From positions 16,633,637-16,697,636 of the forward strand of contig CM066914.1 in NCBI GenBank assembly GCA_033964015.1: a stretch of DNA of 64,000 nt, given 5' to 3'. Shown here one piece after another: positions 49,601-61,100 of the stretch (position 1 is its first letter; every line of letters begins with the position of its first letter). Below the pieces are notes generated by a model that was not told the origin of the DNA, did no database searches, and saw nothing but the letters and a program-made list of their open reading frames with translations. The translations under genes were made by a program, and so were the position numbers. This DNA is from Scolanthus callimorphus (Eukaryota; Cnidaria; Anthozoa; Actiniaria; Edwardsiidae).

Positions 49601-52600
49601 CCATCAAAATGATCGGGGCTGCGTCTATCCCGACGAGTATCGATCCCGACGAGAAATCGGGATGGCGGAGAATAATTTTATTCATAGTTATTGCAGTATA
49701 GTTAAAACTCAACCCTCTATACTGGATACGTATAAAATTGCGTCTCGCTTCGAACTAGTCGCGAAACGAGAAAATACGATCGACCCAGTTTTTATGGAAT
49801 ACCCCCCCCCCCCCCCCCCTTAACGCAGACAGAGAAGCTCCGCCGTGGTAGGACTAAGGAGGCAGTCTCAGTACGAAAGGAGGTAAGTGTGAGTTTGGCG
49901 TTACGAGGATAGACATTCGTCATTTGTGCCGCGGTTTTTTTAGAATGCCTCTTCCCACCAAAAAAAGCCCTGCAGTGGTTGTAGATCTAAGGAGGCAGTC
50001 GCCCTTCGAAAGAAGAACCGTTTATTATTAGATAATCGTGTGTTTCACTTTTACAAGGTTACAAAACACAAGTTGATCTGTTTTTTGCGTCTTTCACTTT
50101 CTTTTTTCTCGACTATCGTCAGATCCCCAGCGTGGAAATCGTTGAGCCACCCTGGCTTTTGGGGAGCACCTTTTTCCATGCCTGATTACCGGATTACGTC
50201 TCTGTGAAAGCTGACCGTAGTTTTGCGAAGGCAATTCATTGATATGTTCGTCTAATGTACAATGTACCGCGCTTCGCGCTAATGAAGAATATTCGTCACA
50301 ATATCGGGCAAATAATGCTAAATATGTTGGCGATTTCTCCGTGTTGCTTTTGTCTTGATTTCCCTGTTATTGTTCATAGTAAACCAGGAGTATTTGCAAA
50401 GGTGAACATATCTTGATGGGTACAAATCTTTTGCGTTGTGCTGGATTTTTATAGAACTATAAACAGGAGGCATCGAGCGGAATTCACTGAATTCCCATAG
50501 AGTCAACATCGTTGAAACTGTGATCAGGTAAACCCAACTTAACCAACATAATGTTCCAAAAAAGATATCAAAAACAATCAAGAGTAGATTACCAAGAGTT
50601 TCCATATTTACTATGTACGCCCGAATCACAGTCAAAAAAGTGTCTATTTTTAGAACTAGGATGCCCGCGAAAATTCGTCATCCACAGGGTTCCCACTTTC
50701 TCGCCACGCGAACAGTTGTGAGATCTAGCCTAAAATTAAATCGCAGATCAATGGAAAAACCGTTAAAACCGCAAAGATAAGGTAGGATATTCTCTATTTT
50801 GTTGTGTATTGGGTTTACGAGCATTCGAGTCTGAGCATTCGAATACTTTCGCGCGCGAAACTCAAATCTAAAAATAGACACTTTTCTGACTGTGATGTGG
50901 ACAAATATAGTAGGGAAAGATTCTAACTCTTGTTAATCCACTCTTGAAACAATCTAGAAGTACAATTTTAGAAAGAACACTGTCAACAACAATAAATGTT
51001 AACAATTCCACAACGTATTGCCCTTCCAGCACAGTATTGCCCTTTTTAGGGTCGAAATCGCTATTTTGCAAAATATTGCACTCTTTCAGTTTTTGTTTTC
51101 ATAATTTGCACCAATTGATAATATTTAGTGCCAGTTTGTTGCCAAGAATTACAACTAGAGTCATAAAATTGACATTTTTGTAGTGTTGCCTGGTGTGTCA
51201 CCATGCTTGTTATTTGGCTTCGAAACCGTTTAAATTATGAAATGCCCAAATTTTTCTCACCTGATTTGGAAAGTAGAAGGGTCAAGGTCTCTCGTGGTGG
51301 TAAAAATATTTTCAGGTACTGTTGCAGTAAAAATAATTAATTTTTTGAAATATTGCAATTTTTAGTAGATTTGAATTTCTTAAAAATTGCTCATAACTAG
51401 TGCCAGTTCTCTCTCGACCAAGCGACCCTATACCAACATCACCTACTTCACGTGAAAGGGTATTCATAGTAGATATCTACCATACAATAAATAATTCCAA
51501 ATATTCCCTGTGCTTAGTTTGAGGTTGGTGACAACATGCTCCCTTGAAACACTGAATTTTGGGGGTCGAAGGGGCAAAAACAAGACCACCCCTGTAACTT
51601 TGAAAGAAAAAGCTGGAAAACAAAACCAAAGTGGCTTCTTGAATATCTCACTAAGGGTAACTTCTGGCACAAGTTTGAAGGAAATCGGTTACCCCCCACT
51701 TTTATGACCTGGACCGCTTTCTCAGACAACGCCTCTTAAATTGCATGCCTTGATGTGGTAAAGTGTTATTGGCATAGATCTGGTAACCTGAAAATGTAAT
51801 TTATGTCAGTTTGTTTAAGGGGGCTCGTGCCTGTTTTTCAATTCTGCGCCATCTTGTTTTTAGTGCAGCATATCTTTTGCCGCAGTGCATATATAGGAAA
51901 GTAACTTTTTGAGAGAACACACACTGCATTGTAGGTATAGGTATTGGAGTATGTCGGTGTGATTTGTTTACATTGGTGCTTCCATGGCAACGGAATGGTG
52001 ATCTCTCTATAATAAGTCACACTTATTATACACAAGTACAGTACATAGATATTTGGGAAGCCCTCTAGTCCACTAAAGGATTACCATACAACTTTTTCAA
52101 ATAAGTAAAATTTATACAAAATGTATGACTTTGCGAAGAATAACGTGAAAGCTTTGTCCATGTCCAGGGCACAGGGCTTCAATTGACTGGTGCCTATAAC
52201 AGTGTTATGGAAAAATATGTCTAATTTTAATATTTCAGAGGCTTCAGGCAACAAGAAAACTAAGACTGAAGGAGCTTCTAGTAAGGAAAAACAACAACCC
52301 AGCAAGGTATTAGGCATCTGTGCTCTTAGCAGAATAACTCTTTCGTCCTTAGCTAAATATTGCACTACACAATTTACTGATATATCATACACTATTCTTT
52401 TGATAAGTTTGTTATTTTCCTTTTTCTGGGTTGCAGATCTACACTAAATGGCTTATGAAATCAGAACCTGAAAGTAGATATGAAAAAGGAGTTGATGTCA
52501 AGGTACACAAATGATATGCATGGCAGCACATAACTTGTATCCATTGTGATATATTTTTTTCACCCCCTTTCATGTGCCCACCCCCTGAACACATTATTGA

Positions 52601-55600
52601 CAGGAAATTCAACCCTCTCCATTAGCACTGTTGGCTGCTACATGTACATGTAGCAAGATTGGACAAGGTTCTGAGCCACCAGGAGAGTACATTTGGCTTC
52701 CCTACCGGTACCCTGCACAACTCAAACTGTGCACAAAAAGCAACCAACCACCTTTAGCCAATGTGTGATTTCAGAAAAAAAATCCATCCCCTCCCCTCTA
52801 AAGGGATTGGAAATTCCAGAAGGGTGGTAGGTCATACCTCATGCCCCTTCTGTGTGAGGGGCGTTTCTGGAATCACATAATCATTTAGACTTGATTAACA
52901 TTCTTTTTATTTTTAAAACCGTTCTCAATAGTTTTGTTACTTTTGTAACAGTTTGGGATTGAGGATTTGAAGAATGAGCCTGATCAGACTGCATGCTGGG
53001 ATGGTGTGAGGAACTATCAGGTTCGTACAAACAAGACCTTGTTATTGATGGTGGCCCCCTATTTTCTCACACGTCTGACAAACCCTTTGCAATTAGTCAT
53101 CCCCTTTTACAACTCCTGTATCCACCTCTGATAAGATCATAACACTTTTATTCTATGGCAAAGATATCTGAAATTGCAGACTATAACTTTTTATGTTCAA
53201 ATGACCCTGTGATAGCAAATAACATAGGGCCTGTGTTGTCTAAAATACTGGCACATTGTAAATCCTGAAGAAGCCTCCTAAACATTGTGTTTACCACTTC
53301 ATAATGGAGCTTGGAGTCACATATTTTGTCATATGGTACAGTATACGCTGGTGTATAGCATGTAAAATTGCTGTTTTGTTTTACAGGCACGTAACTTCAT
53401 GAGAGATCAGATGAAGAAAAGCCAGCTTGCATTATTTTACCACAGCAACTGCAAACCACCTGGAATAGCAGGCATCATCAAGGTAGAGGCTAAATACTTG
53501 ATAAAAGGCTGACTTAATTTAGCTTGTTTAATGATCAGTGCTACATATACTTCCCTTTTTTTAAGCCTACTGCAAAACCTCAGGAACCCCTCTCTCTAGA
53601 TTTTCCCAAAGTCGGTTGTTCCACTTTTTTTAATTGGCTTTTTTTGTACAACAGACTTTTCTCACTCGCCTCCAGCCATTTTTTACTGACCCAAATTCAG
53701 GTCAGGGGTATGTTGCAGGTGTGTCTGATAAACATCCAATCCAAGTGAGAGAAAGTTTGACGTCACATTTTACACCATCATCATCCATGCTCAGAATCTT
53801 AAACGGAAAATATTTTTCACACACATCCCCTGTTGGATGAAAACATCTTTCAGGTATCAAATGCTGGCTTCAAAGTCTTTCCAATTGTAAATCTATCCTT
53901 ATGAATTTTCGGAAGCATTTCTTAAGATAAATTTTCAAAAACTAGCATTATAACATGACAAAATCATGCAGCAAAATTCTTGATTCACTTTAGGCAAATG
54001 TTCAGTTGTTGACAAAATTGACGGTGCACGCTGCTGACGAAGATCATGCCACTTTCAGTTCAAGAAGAGCGCACACTGTTTTGCATTTGTTTTTTGCGGC
54101 AAAAAATATGCAAATTAAAATCAAAAGTGTGCGAGCAAAACAAGTTGTACACTCCTGCATGCCACGGGACCGTGCACTTTTTTTCTTCACTTTGCTCTAA
54201 GGAAAAACATAGAGGACGTCTTGGGGAAAATCTACCCTATCTCCTACTGCTTGTCTTGTGCTCAATCTGGCAATGCCCCATGTTTTTTATCCACAATGGC
54301 AGTGGGTCCCCTAGGATGACTGGGAGCAGGTTCAAAACTATAAGGAGAATATATTAGTGGAAAAGGTTTTACATGAACAAGTAAAAAAAGGACATGAAAT
54401 AGGGCTATTCTTGAGAAAAGCATTAACTTTATTTGCCTTGAAACTTGAAATCAGCATAATCCCTGTTGATGAATGCATAACCCTGTTCTTGCCATTTGTT
54501 CCTGTTCCTACCGCATATTGTATCTTGCAGATTGTAAAGGAAGGCTATGATGACCACACCCAGTTTGACAAATCCGATCCACATTATGATCCGTATGTTA
54601 ATGACTGAATTATGAATACCGGTATTAGGTAGTAGGGAATAATATAAATACATGCTCTTTTTCTTGTCAGGAGCTCAAACAAAGACAAACCTAAATGGCA
54701 GATGGTTGATGTGAAGTTTGAACGAATGCTAAAGAGGTTCATTCCTCTGGCAGAGCTAAAGCAATATCATGAGGTACTTGCAGCAAGATGTCACTTGAAA
54801 CTTGACAAAACCGTGTGGCAGTCGACATTTGCATAATCATTCTTTGTTTAGGATGCTTCAATTTTCATATCCTTTAGGGTATAGCAGAAGAAGAAAGAAA
54901 CAACACTCATGTCAGTGGCATAGAAAGCTCCCATCCCAGGAGAGAGTTCCAGATTCCTACTGTTTTTGGAAAAAAAGAGTAGTTGGCCAGGGGCCGGTTC
55001 CTGAAAGGTTGGATAAAGTTATCCACGGATAAAAGTTATCTGTTGTATAGGATTTGTTCAGGATTTATCCGTTTGATAAGCATTTATCCACTGATAACTC
55101 TTAACTGGCATTCTAGGAACCATCCCCAGAACTATACAAACACTAAGACATCAGTTAATGTTATTTTTTTTTCTCCTCAGAAACACAAAGCTTCTGGTGG
55201 ACCACTGAAGTCTGTTGCCCTTTTTACAAGAGCTCGACTGTCCGTACAGCCTCTCACAGAAGGTAATGCATTCTGCAGAAAATGCCTTAGAAGATTGTTG
55301 CGTGAATAATTGAAATGCACGCGATTGTGAGATGAGAACGAAGATTGTTACGTGTAAATGATCAATATGCACGCGTGGAACAATGTGAGATGAGAACAAA
55401 GATTGTTATGTGTGAATGATAAACATGTGACTAAGAACAAAGATTGTTACGTGTAAATGATCAATATGCACGCGTGAACAATGAGAATTGTGAGATGAGA
55501 ACAAAGATTGTTACGTGTGAATTATAAACATGCAGGCGTGAACAATGAGAATTGTGAGATAAGAACAAAGATTGTTACGTGTAAATGATCAATATGCACG

Positions 55601-57423
55601 CGTGAGCAATGAGAATTGTGAGATGAGAACAAAGATTGTTACGTGTGAATTATAAACATGCAGGCGTGAACAATGAGAATTGTGAGATGAAAACAAAGAT
55701 TGTTACGTGTGAACAATTAATATGCACGCGTGAACAATTAGAATTGTGAGATAAGAACAAAGATTGTTACGTGTGAATGATCAATGCACGCGCGAACAAT
55801 TAGAATTGTGAGATGAGAACAAAGATTGTTACGTGTGAATTATAAACATGCAGGCGTGAACAATGAGAATTGTGGGATAAGAACGAAGATTGTTACGTGT
55901 GAATAATTAATATGCACGCGCGAACAATTAGAATTGTGAGATAAGAACAAAGATTGTTACGTGTGAATAATTAAAATGTACGCGTGAACAATTAGAATTG
56001 TGAGATGAGAACGAAGATTGTTACGTGTGAATCATAAACATGTGAGATAAGAACAAAGACTGTTACGTGTAAATGATCAATATGCACGCGCGAACAATTA
56101 GAATTGTGAGATAAGAACAAAGATTGTTACGTTTGAATGATCAATGCACGCGCGAACAATTAGAATTGTGAGATGAGAACGAAGATTGTTACGTGTGACT
56201 AGTTAATATGCACGCGTGAACAATTACAATTGTGAGATAAGAACAAAGATTGTTACGTTTGAATGATCAATGCACGCGCGAACAATTAGAATTGTGAGAT
56301 GAGAACGAAGATTGTTACGTGTGACTAGTTAATATGCACGCGTGAACAATTACAATTGTGAGATAAGAACAAAGATTGTTACGTTTGAATGATCAATGCA
56401 CGCGCGAACAATTAGAATTGTGAGATGAGAACGAAGATTGTTACGTGTGACTAGTTAATATGCACGCGTGAACAATTACAATTGTGAGATAAGAACAAAG
56501 ATTGTTACGTTTGAATGATCAATGCACGCGCGAACAATTAGAATTGTGAGATGAGAACGAAGATTGTTACGTGTGACTAGTTAATATGCACGCGTGAACA
56601 ATTACAATTGTGAGATAAGAACAAAGATTGTTACGTTTGAATGATCAATGCACGCGCGAACAATTAGAATTGTGAGATGAGAACGAAGATTGTTACGTGT
56701 GACTAGTTAATATGCACGCGTGAACAATTAGAATTGTGAGATAAGAACAAAGATTGTTACGTTTGAATGATCAATGCACGCGCGAACAATTAGAATTGTG
56801 AGATGAGAACGAAGATTGTTACGTGTGACTAGTTAATATGCACGCGTGAACAATTACAATTGTGAGATAAGAACAAAGATTGTTACGTTTGAATGATCAA
56901 TGCACGCGCGAACAATTAGAATTGTGAGATGAGAACGAAGATTGTTACGTGTGACTAATTAATATGCACGCGTGAAGAATTAGAATTGTGAGATAAGAAC
57001 AAAGATTGTTACGTTTGAATGATCAATGCACGCGCGAACAATAGGCCATTTGCACTAAAAAAAATCCCATACATTCTGAATAAAATCTTGAAATTCAACT
57101 CGCTGCTATTTGCTGCAGGTTAGAGATTTTAAGCTGAAACTTGGGTTTCTGACTAATATCAATTGTTTCTTTGTATTTCTGGAATTGTTTTTGACAAAAC
57201 ATCTCGTTAAGAGGTAGTTGGGGTCACGTGACCTGGTTAGTGCAAATGGCCTATTAGAATTGTGAGATGAGAACGAAGATTGTTACGTGTGACTAATTAA
57301 TATGCACGCGTGAACAATTATAATTGTCAAACCTCCTATCTATCATCTATCATCTCTTATCATTGTTGGTTTTCAGAGGAATTTGACTTCATGTTGAATT
57401 TAGAAGACAAAGCGCCACTATGA
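46668..57423 (+). CDS. THYN1: Thymocyte nuclear protein 1 homologue (EVE domain), nine exons
   Basis: Exons: 46668-46719, 52239-52306, 52437-52502, 52952-53020, 53387-53482, 54531-54592, 54671-54773, 55181-55262, 57377-57423; phases agree and sum to 645 nt, 214 residues plus TGA (human THYN1 is about 225). The N-terminus is MPPRKKRR, a basic nuclear-localisation-like motif, followed by a lysine-rich low-complexity stretch. From about residue 41 the EVE fold follows: KWLMKSEPESRYEKGVDVK, CWDGVRNYQARNFMR, LALFYHSNCKPPGIAGI, HTQFD, HYDPSS, KRFIPLAELK, FTRARLSVQPL and the end EEFDFML. These match vertebrate THYN1 nearly residue for residue. EVE proteins are related to PUA-like modified-base readers and THYN1 is nuclear; its precise substrate is unsettled. 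Intron 1 (5.5 kb) holds a large inverted-repeat element and intron 8 a minisatellite. Divergent from LRP1, convergent with SLC22. Confidence 0.93.
46752..51735. mobile_element. 5-kb DNA transposon-like element with about 1-kb terminal inverted repeats, TTAA-flanked
   Basis: The segment starts GAGGCGTTGTCTGAGAAAG just after TTAA (46748-46751) and ends with the reverse complement just before TTAA (51736-51739). The arms, roughly 46752-47775 and 50360-51735, are inverted copies about 90-95% alike by eye. The centre (47.8-50.3 kb) has only short open frames and no transposase I can recognise, so it looks non-autonomous. TTAA target duplication suggests the piggyBac group, but the ends do not start CCC as in classic piggyBac. 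It fills most of THYN1 intron 1. Confidence 0.8.
50580..50946. mobile_element. Nested 367-bp inverted-repeat element (hAT-like) inside the right arm
   Basis: Present in the right arm of the 5-kb element but missing at the matching place in the left arm (near 47530-47545), which serves as an empty site. It is bounded by AAACAATC on both sides (7-8 bp duplication). The ends are inverted repeats of about 75 bp starting AAGAGTAGATTACCAAGAGT on the left and GAGTGGATTAACAAGAGT on the right. A 7-8 bp duplication fits a non-autonomous hAT element. Confidence 0.75.
51740..52238. other. Rest of THYN1 intron 1
   Basis: Runs from the right TTAA of the long-inverted-repeat element to THYN1 exon 2. No gene or repeat recognised beyond ordinary AT-rich intron sequence. 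Confidence 0.5.
55290..57335. repeat. Minisatellite, about 62-bp units in 126-bp pairs, THYN1 intron 8
   Basis: More than thirty units of the type AGATTGTTACGTGTGAAT followed by ATGCACGCGTGAACAATT and AGAATTGTGAGATGAGAAC. Between 56.1 and 57.0 kb the array has a higher-order form: two variant units alternate with a 126-bp period (for example TAGAATTG at 56161, 56287 and 56413). The proximal part (55.3-56.1 kb) is more irregular. It lies between THYN1 exons 8 and 9. Confidence 0.9.
57043..57252. mobile_element. 210-bp MITE inserted in the minisatellite
   Basis: Ends AGGCCATTTGCACTAA and TTAGTGCAAATGGCCT are perfect inverted repeats. The flanking minisatellite unit reads CGAACAAT before and ATTAGAATT after, against CGAACAATTAGAATT in the uninterrupted units, which gives a clean empty site and an AT duplication. 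No coding potential. Confidence 0.85.
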
Positions 57424-57777
57424 CGACAACCTTGAAATCCCCGTAAAACTGGTGAGTGGAGCCAGAAAATAGAACTGAGATTACCAAACCGTACGTTTAA
57501 AACATTATACCAGGAGAGCGAAACGTTGCGTTAGATGTCTTTATTGGATCTACACCTATTCCTTTGATTCTTGATTCGCTTGGCGCTTAGAAGAACAAAA
57601 GAAAGGTTATATGGAAGTATGGAACTGGTTCGGCCTCAAACCCTAAGAGAGCAAAGAACAACACCCACAAAAAACGAACATCCGTTTGTCAAATAATGCT
57701 CAAATATATCAGCAAATCGTTCAGTATTATTTTCCTGTCTTTCTTGCCGCTAAGCATCTACTTTCCCGGTGTCTATA
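57424..57777. other. THYN1 3' flank
   Basis: Between the THYN1 stop and the palindromic element. It should hold the THYN1 3' UTR and polyadenylation site, but I see no canonical AATAAA. No other gene-like signal. Confidence 0.4.
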
Positions 57778-58165
57778 GAGTCCTAAAGTGTGACGTCACA
57801 AATTTGAAAAATTTCGAATTTCAGATTTTAGTCCACGAATAATGAAAGACCAATTCCGAAGAACATTGCATGCAAAAAATGAGGTGAATCGGTTGAAACG
57901 CGACCGAGCTATGGCGCAATGAATGCATAATTTTATTTAACAAATCACTGTATTTTGGGCTCAGTTCATAACTTTATGAACTGAACCAAAATACAGTGAT
58001 TTGTTAAAGAAAATTATGTATTCAGCGGGCCATATCTCGGTCGCGTTTCAACCGATTCACCTCATTTTTGGTGTGAAGCTTTCAATCGCTATGCCCTTTC
58101 GAAATCAAGGAACAAATATTGCGAATCGAATTTTTTTTTTTTGTGACGTTATCATTTTAGGACTC
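57778..58165. mobile_element. 388-bp palindromic MITE overlapping the SLC22 stop codon
   Basis: Left end GAGTCCTAAAGTGTGACG and right end, as reverse complement, GAGTCCTAAAATGATAACG, each flanked by TA. The two halves are inverted copies across the whole length; the centre (about 57929-58014) is a near-perfect hairpin containing CAAATCACTGTATTTTGG. The SLC22 stop TAA at 58157-58159 and the two codons before it are inside the right end. Confidence 0.8.
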
Positions 58166-61100
58166 TATTTTCGACAGCTCTAGTCCGTGTGCCTTGGTGT
58201 CGTCGCAAACTTCCCGTGTAGGTTGGCCTCGTGTTTCCGGTAGAGTGAAACAAAGGAGACCGGAAGTGAGGGCGGCTACACTCATGACTCCGTACGGTAG
58301 AAGTGGATGGACACGAATCTAAACAGAAAATAATAGCGTGTGGTTCTTTTGTGGTGCAACTGAATTATAATTTGCACTATGGAAGGGAGGGGGCCGGGCT
58401 TTGTACTATGGGAGCAACCCTTCAGGCAAAGCTGCATGGATAAAGCAAAACTGCCCTTATTGCTTAGTGTGTTTATCTAGTAATCTTGCAAGAGAATCGT
58501 GACTTTTTGTCTCCTCGTAGAAAGTTTTAAAATCACTTTAAACGCAGTATTCCACGCGCTAAGCTTTATAGAAAATGGGTAACCACTGTACCTTTCCTTT
58601 AAATATTTAACTTGCGAGGTGTTTATAGCGATGCGCCGTCAAGCTCGAAGGAGCTTGGCCAAGACACCCTTTCCTGTCTACAGCATGACGGACCTAGGGG
58701 ACAAGAACCCTCCACCCCCATCTTCAGTGTGACGGACCCTAGGGGAAAGAACCCCCTCCCTCGTCTAAAGTACGACGGACCTAGGGGACAAGATCCCCCC
58801 TCCCCCATCTTCAGTGTGATGGACCTAGGAGGCAAGAACCCCTCTCTCGTCTACAGTATGGTGGACCTAGGGGACAAGAACCCTCCACCCCCATCTTCAG
58901 TGTGACGGACCCTGCCCCATGCCCCATCTACAGTATGACGGGCCTAGGGGGCAAGAACCCCCTCCCCCGGCTACAGAATGACGAACCTATGGGGCAAGAA
59001 CCCCCTCCCCAATCTACAGTATGACGGACCTAGGGAAAGAACCCCATCTCCCGTCTACAGTATGGCGGACCTAGGGGACAAGACCCCCTCCCCCATCTTG
59101 TGACGGACATAGGGTGTCACCCATGCTGTTTGCGAGACTAGAGGCGAGACGTACCAGCCATATGACAAATGAAGAAGAATACGATCCTATTCTGGCAGCG
59201 GCGGAAGACGTTCCCATTCCAATATTCCTGCAAAAGAGATTGTTATCTTTTGACATCTTGCTCGCTGCATAAAACGTGAAACTCGCTATGACTGGAGTCC
59301 AGCATTTACGCATGACGCCATGATAGCTGATTCGGCATGTTGGTTAATCCCCACATTAACCTCAAGGTAAATCTCAATCAATGTTGCGCCTGATATTTGC
59401 ATCAATAGTATCTGTTGGCGCCGCTACATGCGGAAATCGTACCTGATGACCGTGGGAAACAGTTCAGCGGAGTACACGTAAACAGCGTCAAACGCAACCA
59501 ACACGAAAAACTTTGCCAATACTGCCATGATAATGCGGCCTGCAAGGTAGCCTAGAAAAACAATCAAGGTTCTCGAGAATGTCTGAAGACGAACACGCGC
59601 AAAACCGCGTTTTGTGAGGGTGTTTACCATTTCTCAGGGAAAACGGGATGGTTTTTCGCGAATTTGAGTTACCCTCGTCACACAACAGCAAAACGTTGCC
59701 AGCTGATCAAATGGCACGGAAGAAGATGGCCACACTAGGGATTCGTTTGCATATTCAACGTGGCCAGCGTGCATAAGGCATATTGCACTTGGGTTACCTG
59801 TGTCATCTGAGTCCTTAGTCAATAGCACTGCCCCAATCGCTGCGAGGGATCCCAGGATCATGGGAACCGCAACCGTTTTCTTTCGTCCAAACCTGTAAAT
59901 TAGAACAAACTAGTATTCTCTCTATTCCAATGGCGTCCCAGGCAAACCCTCCTGTTGAAACAGTGAAGTCACGAGAACTGCACAGAAGAGCAGAACATAG
60001 GTAAAAGTCGGAACTGCCAGAGAGTGTTGGTGGAGAAAATGTGTAGAGAGCATACATTTATGTTGACATTGACAAAAGCTCAACAGTCATACACTTGCGT
60101 TGCTCTGTTGAGCGGTTCGCTTCATAAAGTGGCTGTACGTTTGGCTTACGTAGGAGCGGGTTGAGCTAGGTTGACTGCTTGCCTGAATAGTTATCTCGAT
60201 CAGTGCTTTTTAACATATCCCGATAACCTACCTCCAACCGTTTTCTTGCTCTAATGGTTGATTCAAGCTATAGTGAATCAACCTGCATCCTGTTAGTTGT
60301 GTCACACTCCAAAGTAATTTCTAAAGAGAAGAGCTTGAATCGCTTATTCTCTATGGAAAAGCAGGAAGCAAGGTATGTCTACCTCTTCATGGAGTATATG
60401 GCCACCACGTTACCCGGCACCTCCACCAAACTTGAGAGGAAGAAGTTCAGGTAGATATTACCGCCCAGTGAAGGAACACTGATGGTAACCCCGTAGTACA
60501 CCATGGCGATCGCAAGCCTGCCAATGGAAACTCGTGTAAATACTGAGTAACTACTTTGACACCCTGAGAATCCAATGGGAAAGGCGTTACATTTGTCGCG
60601 CATCAGCAAACTATGGCTAAGATTTGTCGCCCATCAGCAACTATGACTAAGATTTGTCGCCCATCATCAAATATAACTAAGATGTGTCGCCCATCAGCAA
60701 CTATGACTAAGATTTGTCGCCCATCAGCAACTATGGCTAAGATTTGTCGCCCATCAGCATCTATGACTACGATTTGTCGCCCATCAGCAACTATGGCTAA
60801 GATTTGTCGCTCATCATCAAATATGACTACGATTTGTCGCCAATCAGCAACTTTGACTTTAGACTTGTCGCTCATCAGCAACTATGACCAAATTTGTCGC
60901 CAAACTATCAGCAATTATGACTAAAGAAAATATTACTAAGAAAGCGGAGAGAATGTCAAATCATATAGCGTGCTTACTGCGATTTTCATAATTCTGTGGA
61001 AATTCGTAGTCGAGCGCCACGTCAAACCGCCTAAAATGTCAAAATGTCGGTATACTTAAGTGCCGAGTGTAAACAGAAGCGTAACATTGTCTTATGATGC

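Noticed and set aside
47776..50360. Transposase inside the 5-kb element
   Set aside because: I looked for a long open frame or DDE-type motifs in the centre; only short frames without resemblance to transposases are visible.
55290..57335. CRISPR-like array
   Set aside because: Units are variable 62-bp minisatellite repeats without unique spacers, inside an animal gene intron.
58612..58905. Proline-rich 97-codon open frame in SLC22 intron 8
   Set aside because: It follows the 60-bp minisatellite units and has no independent support as a gene.
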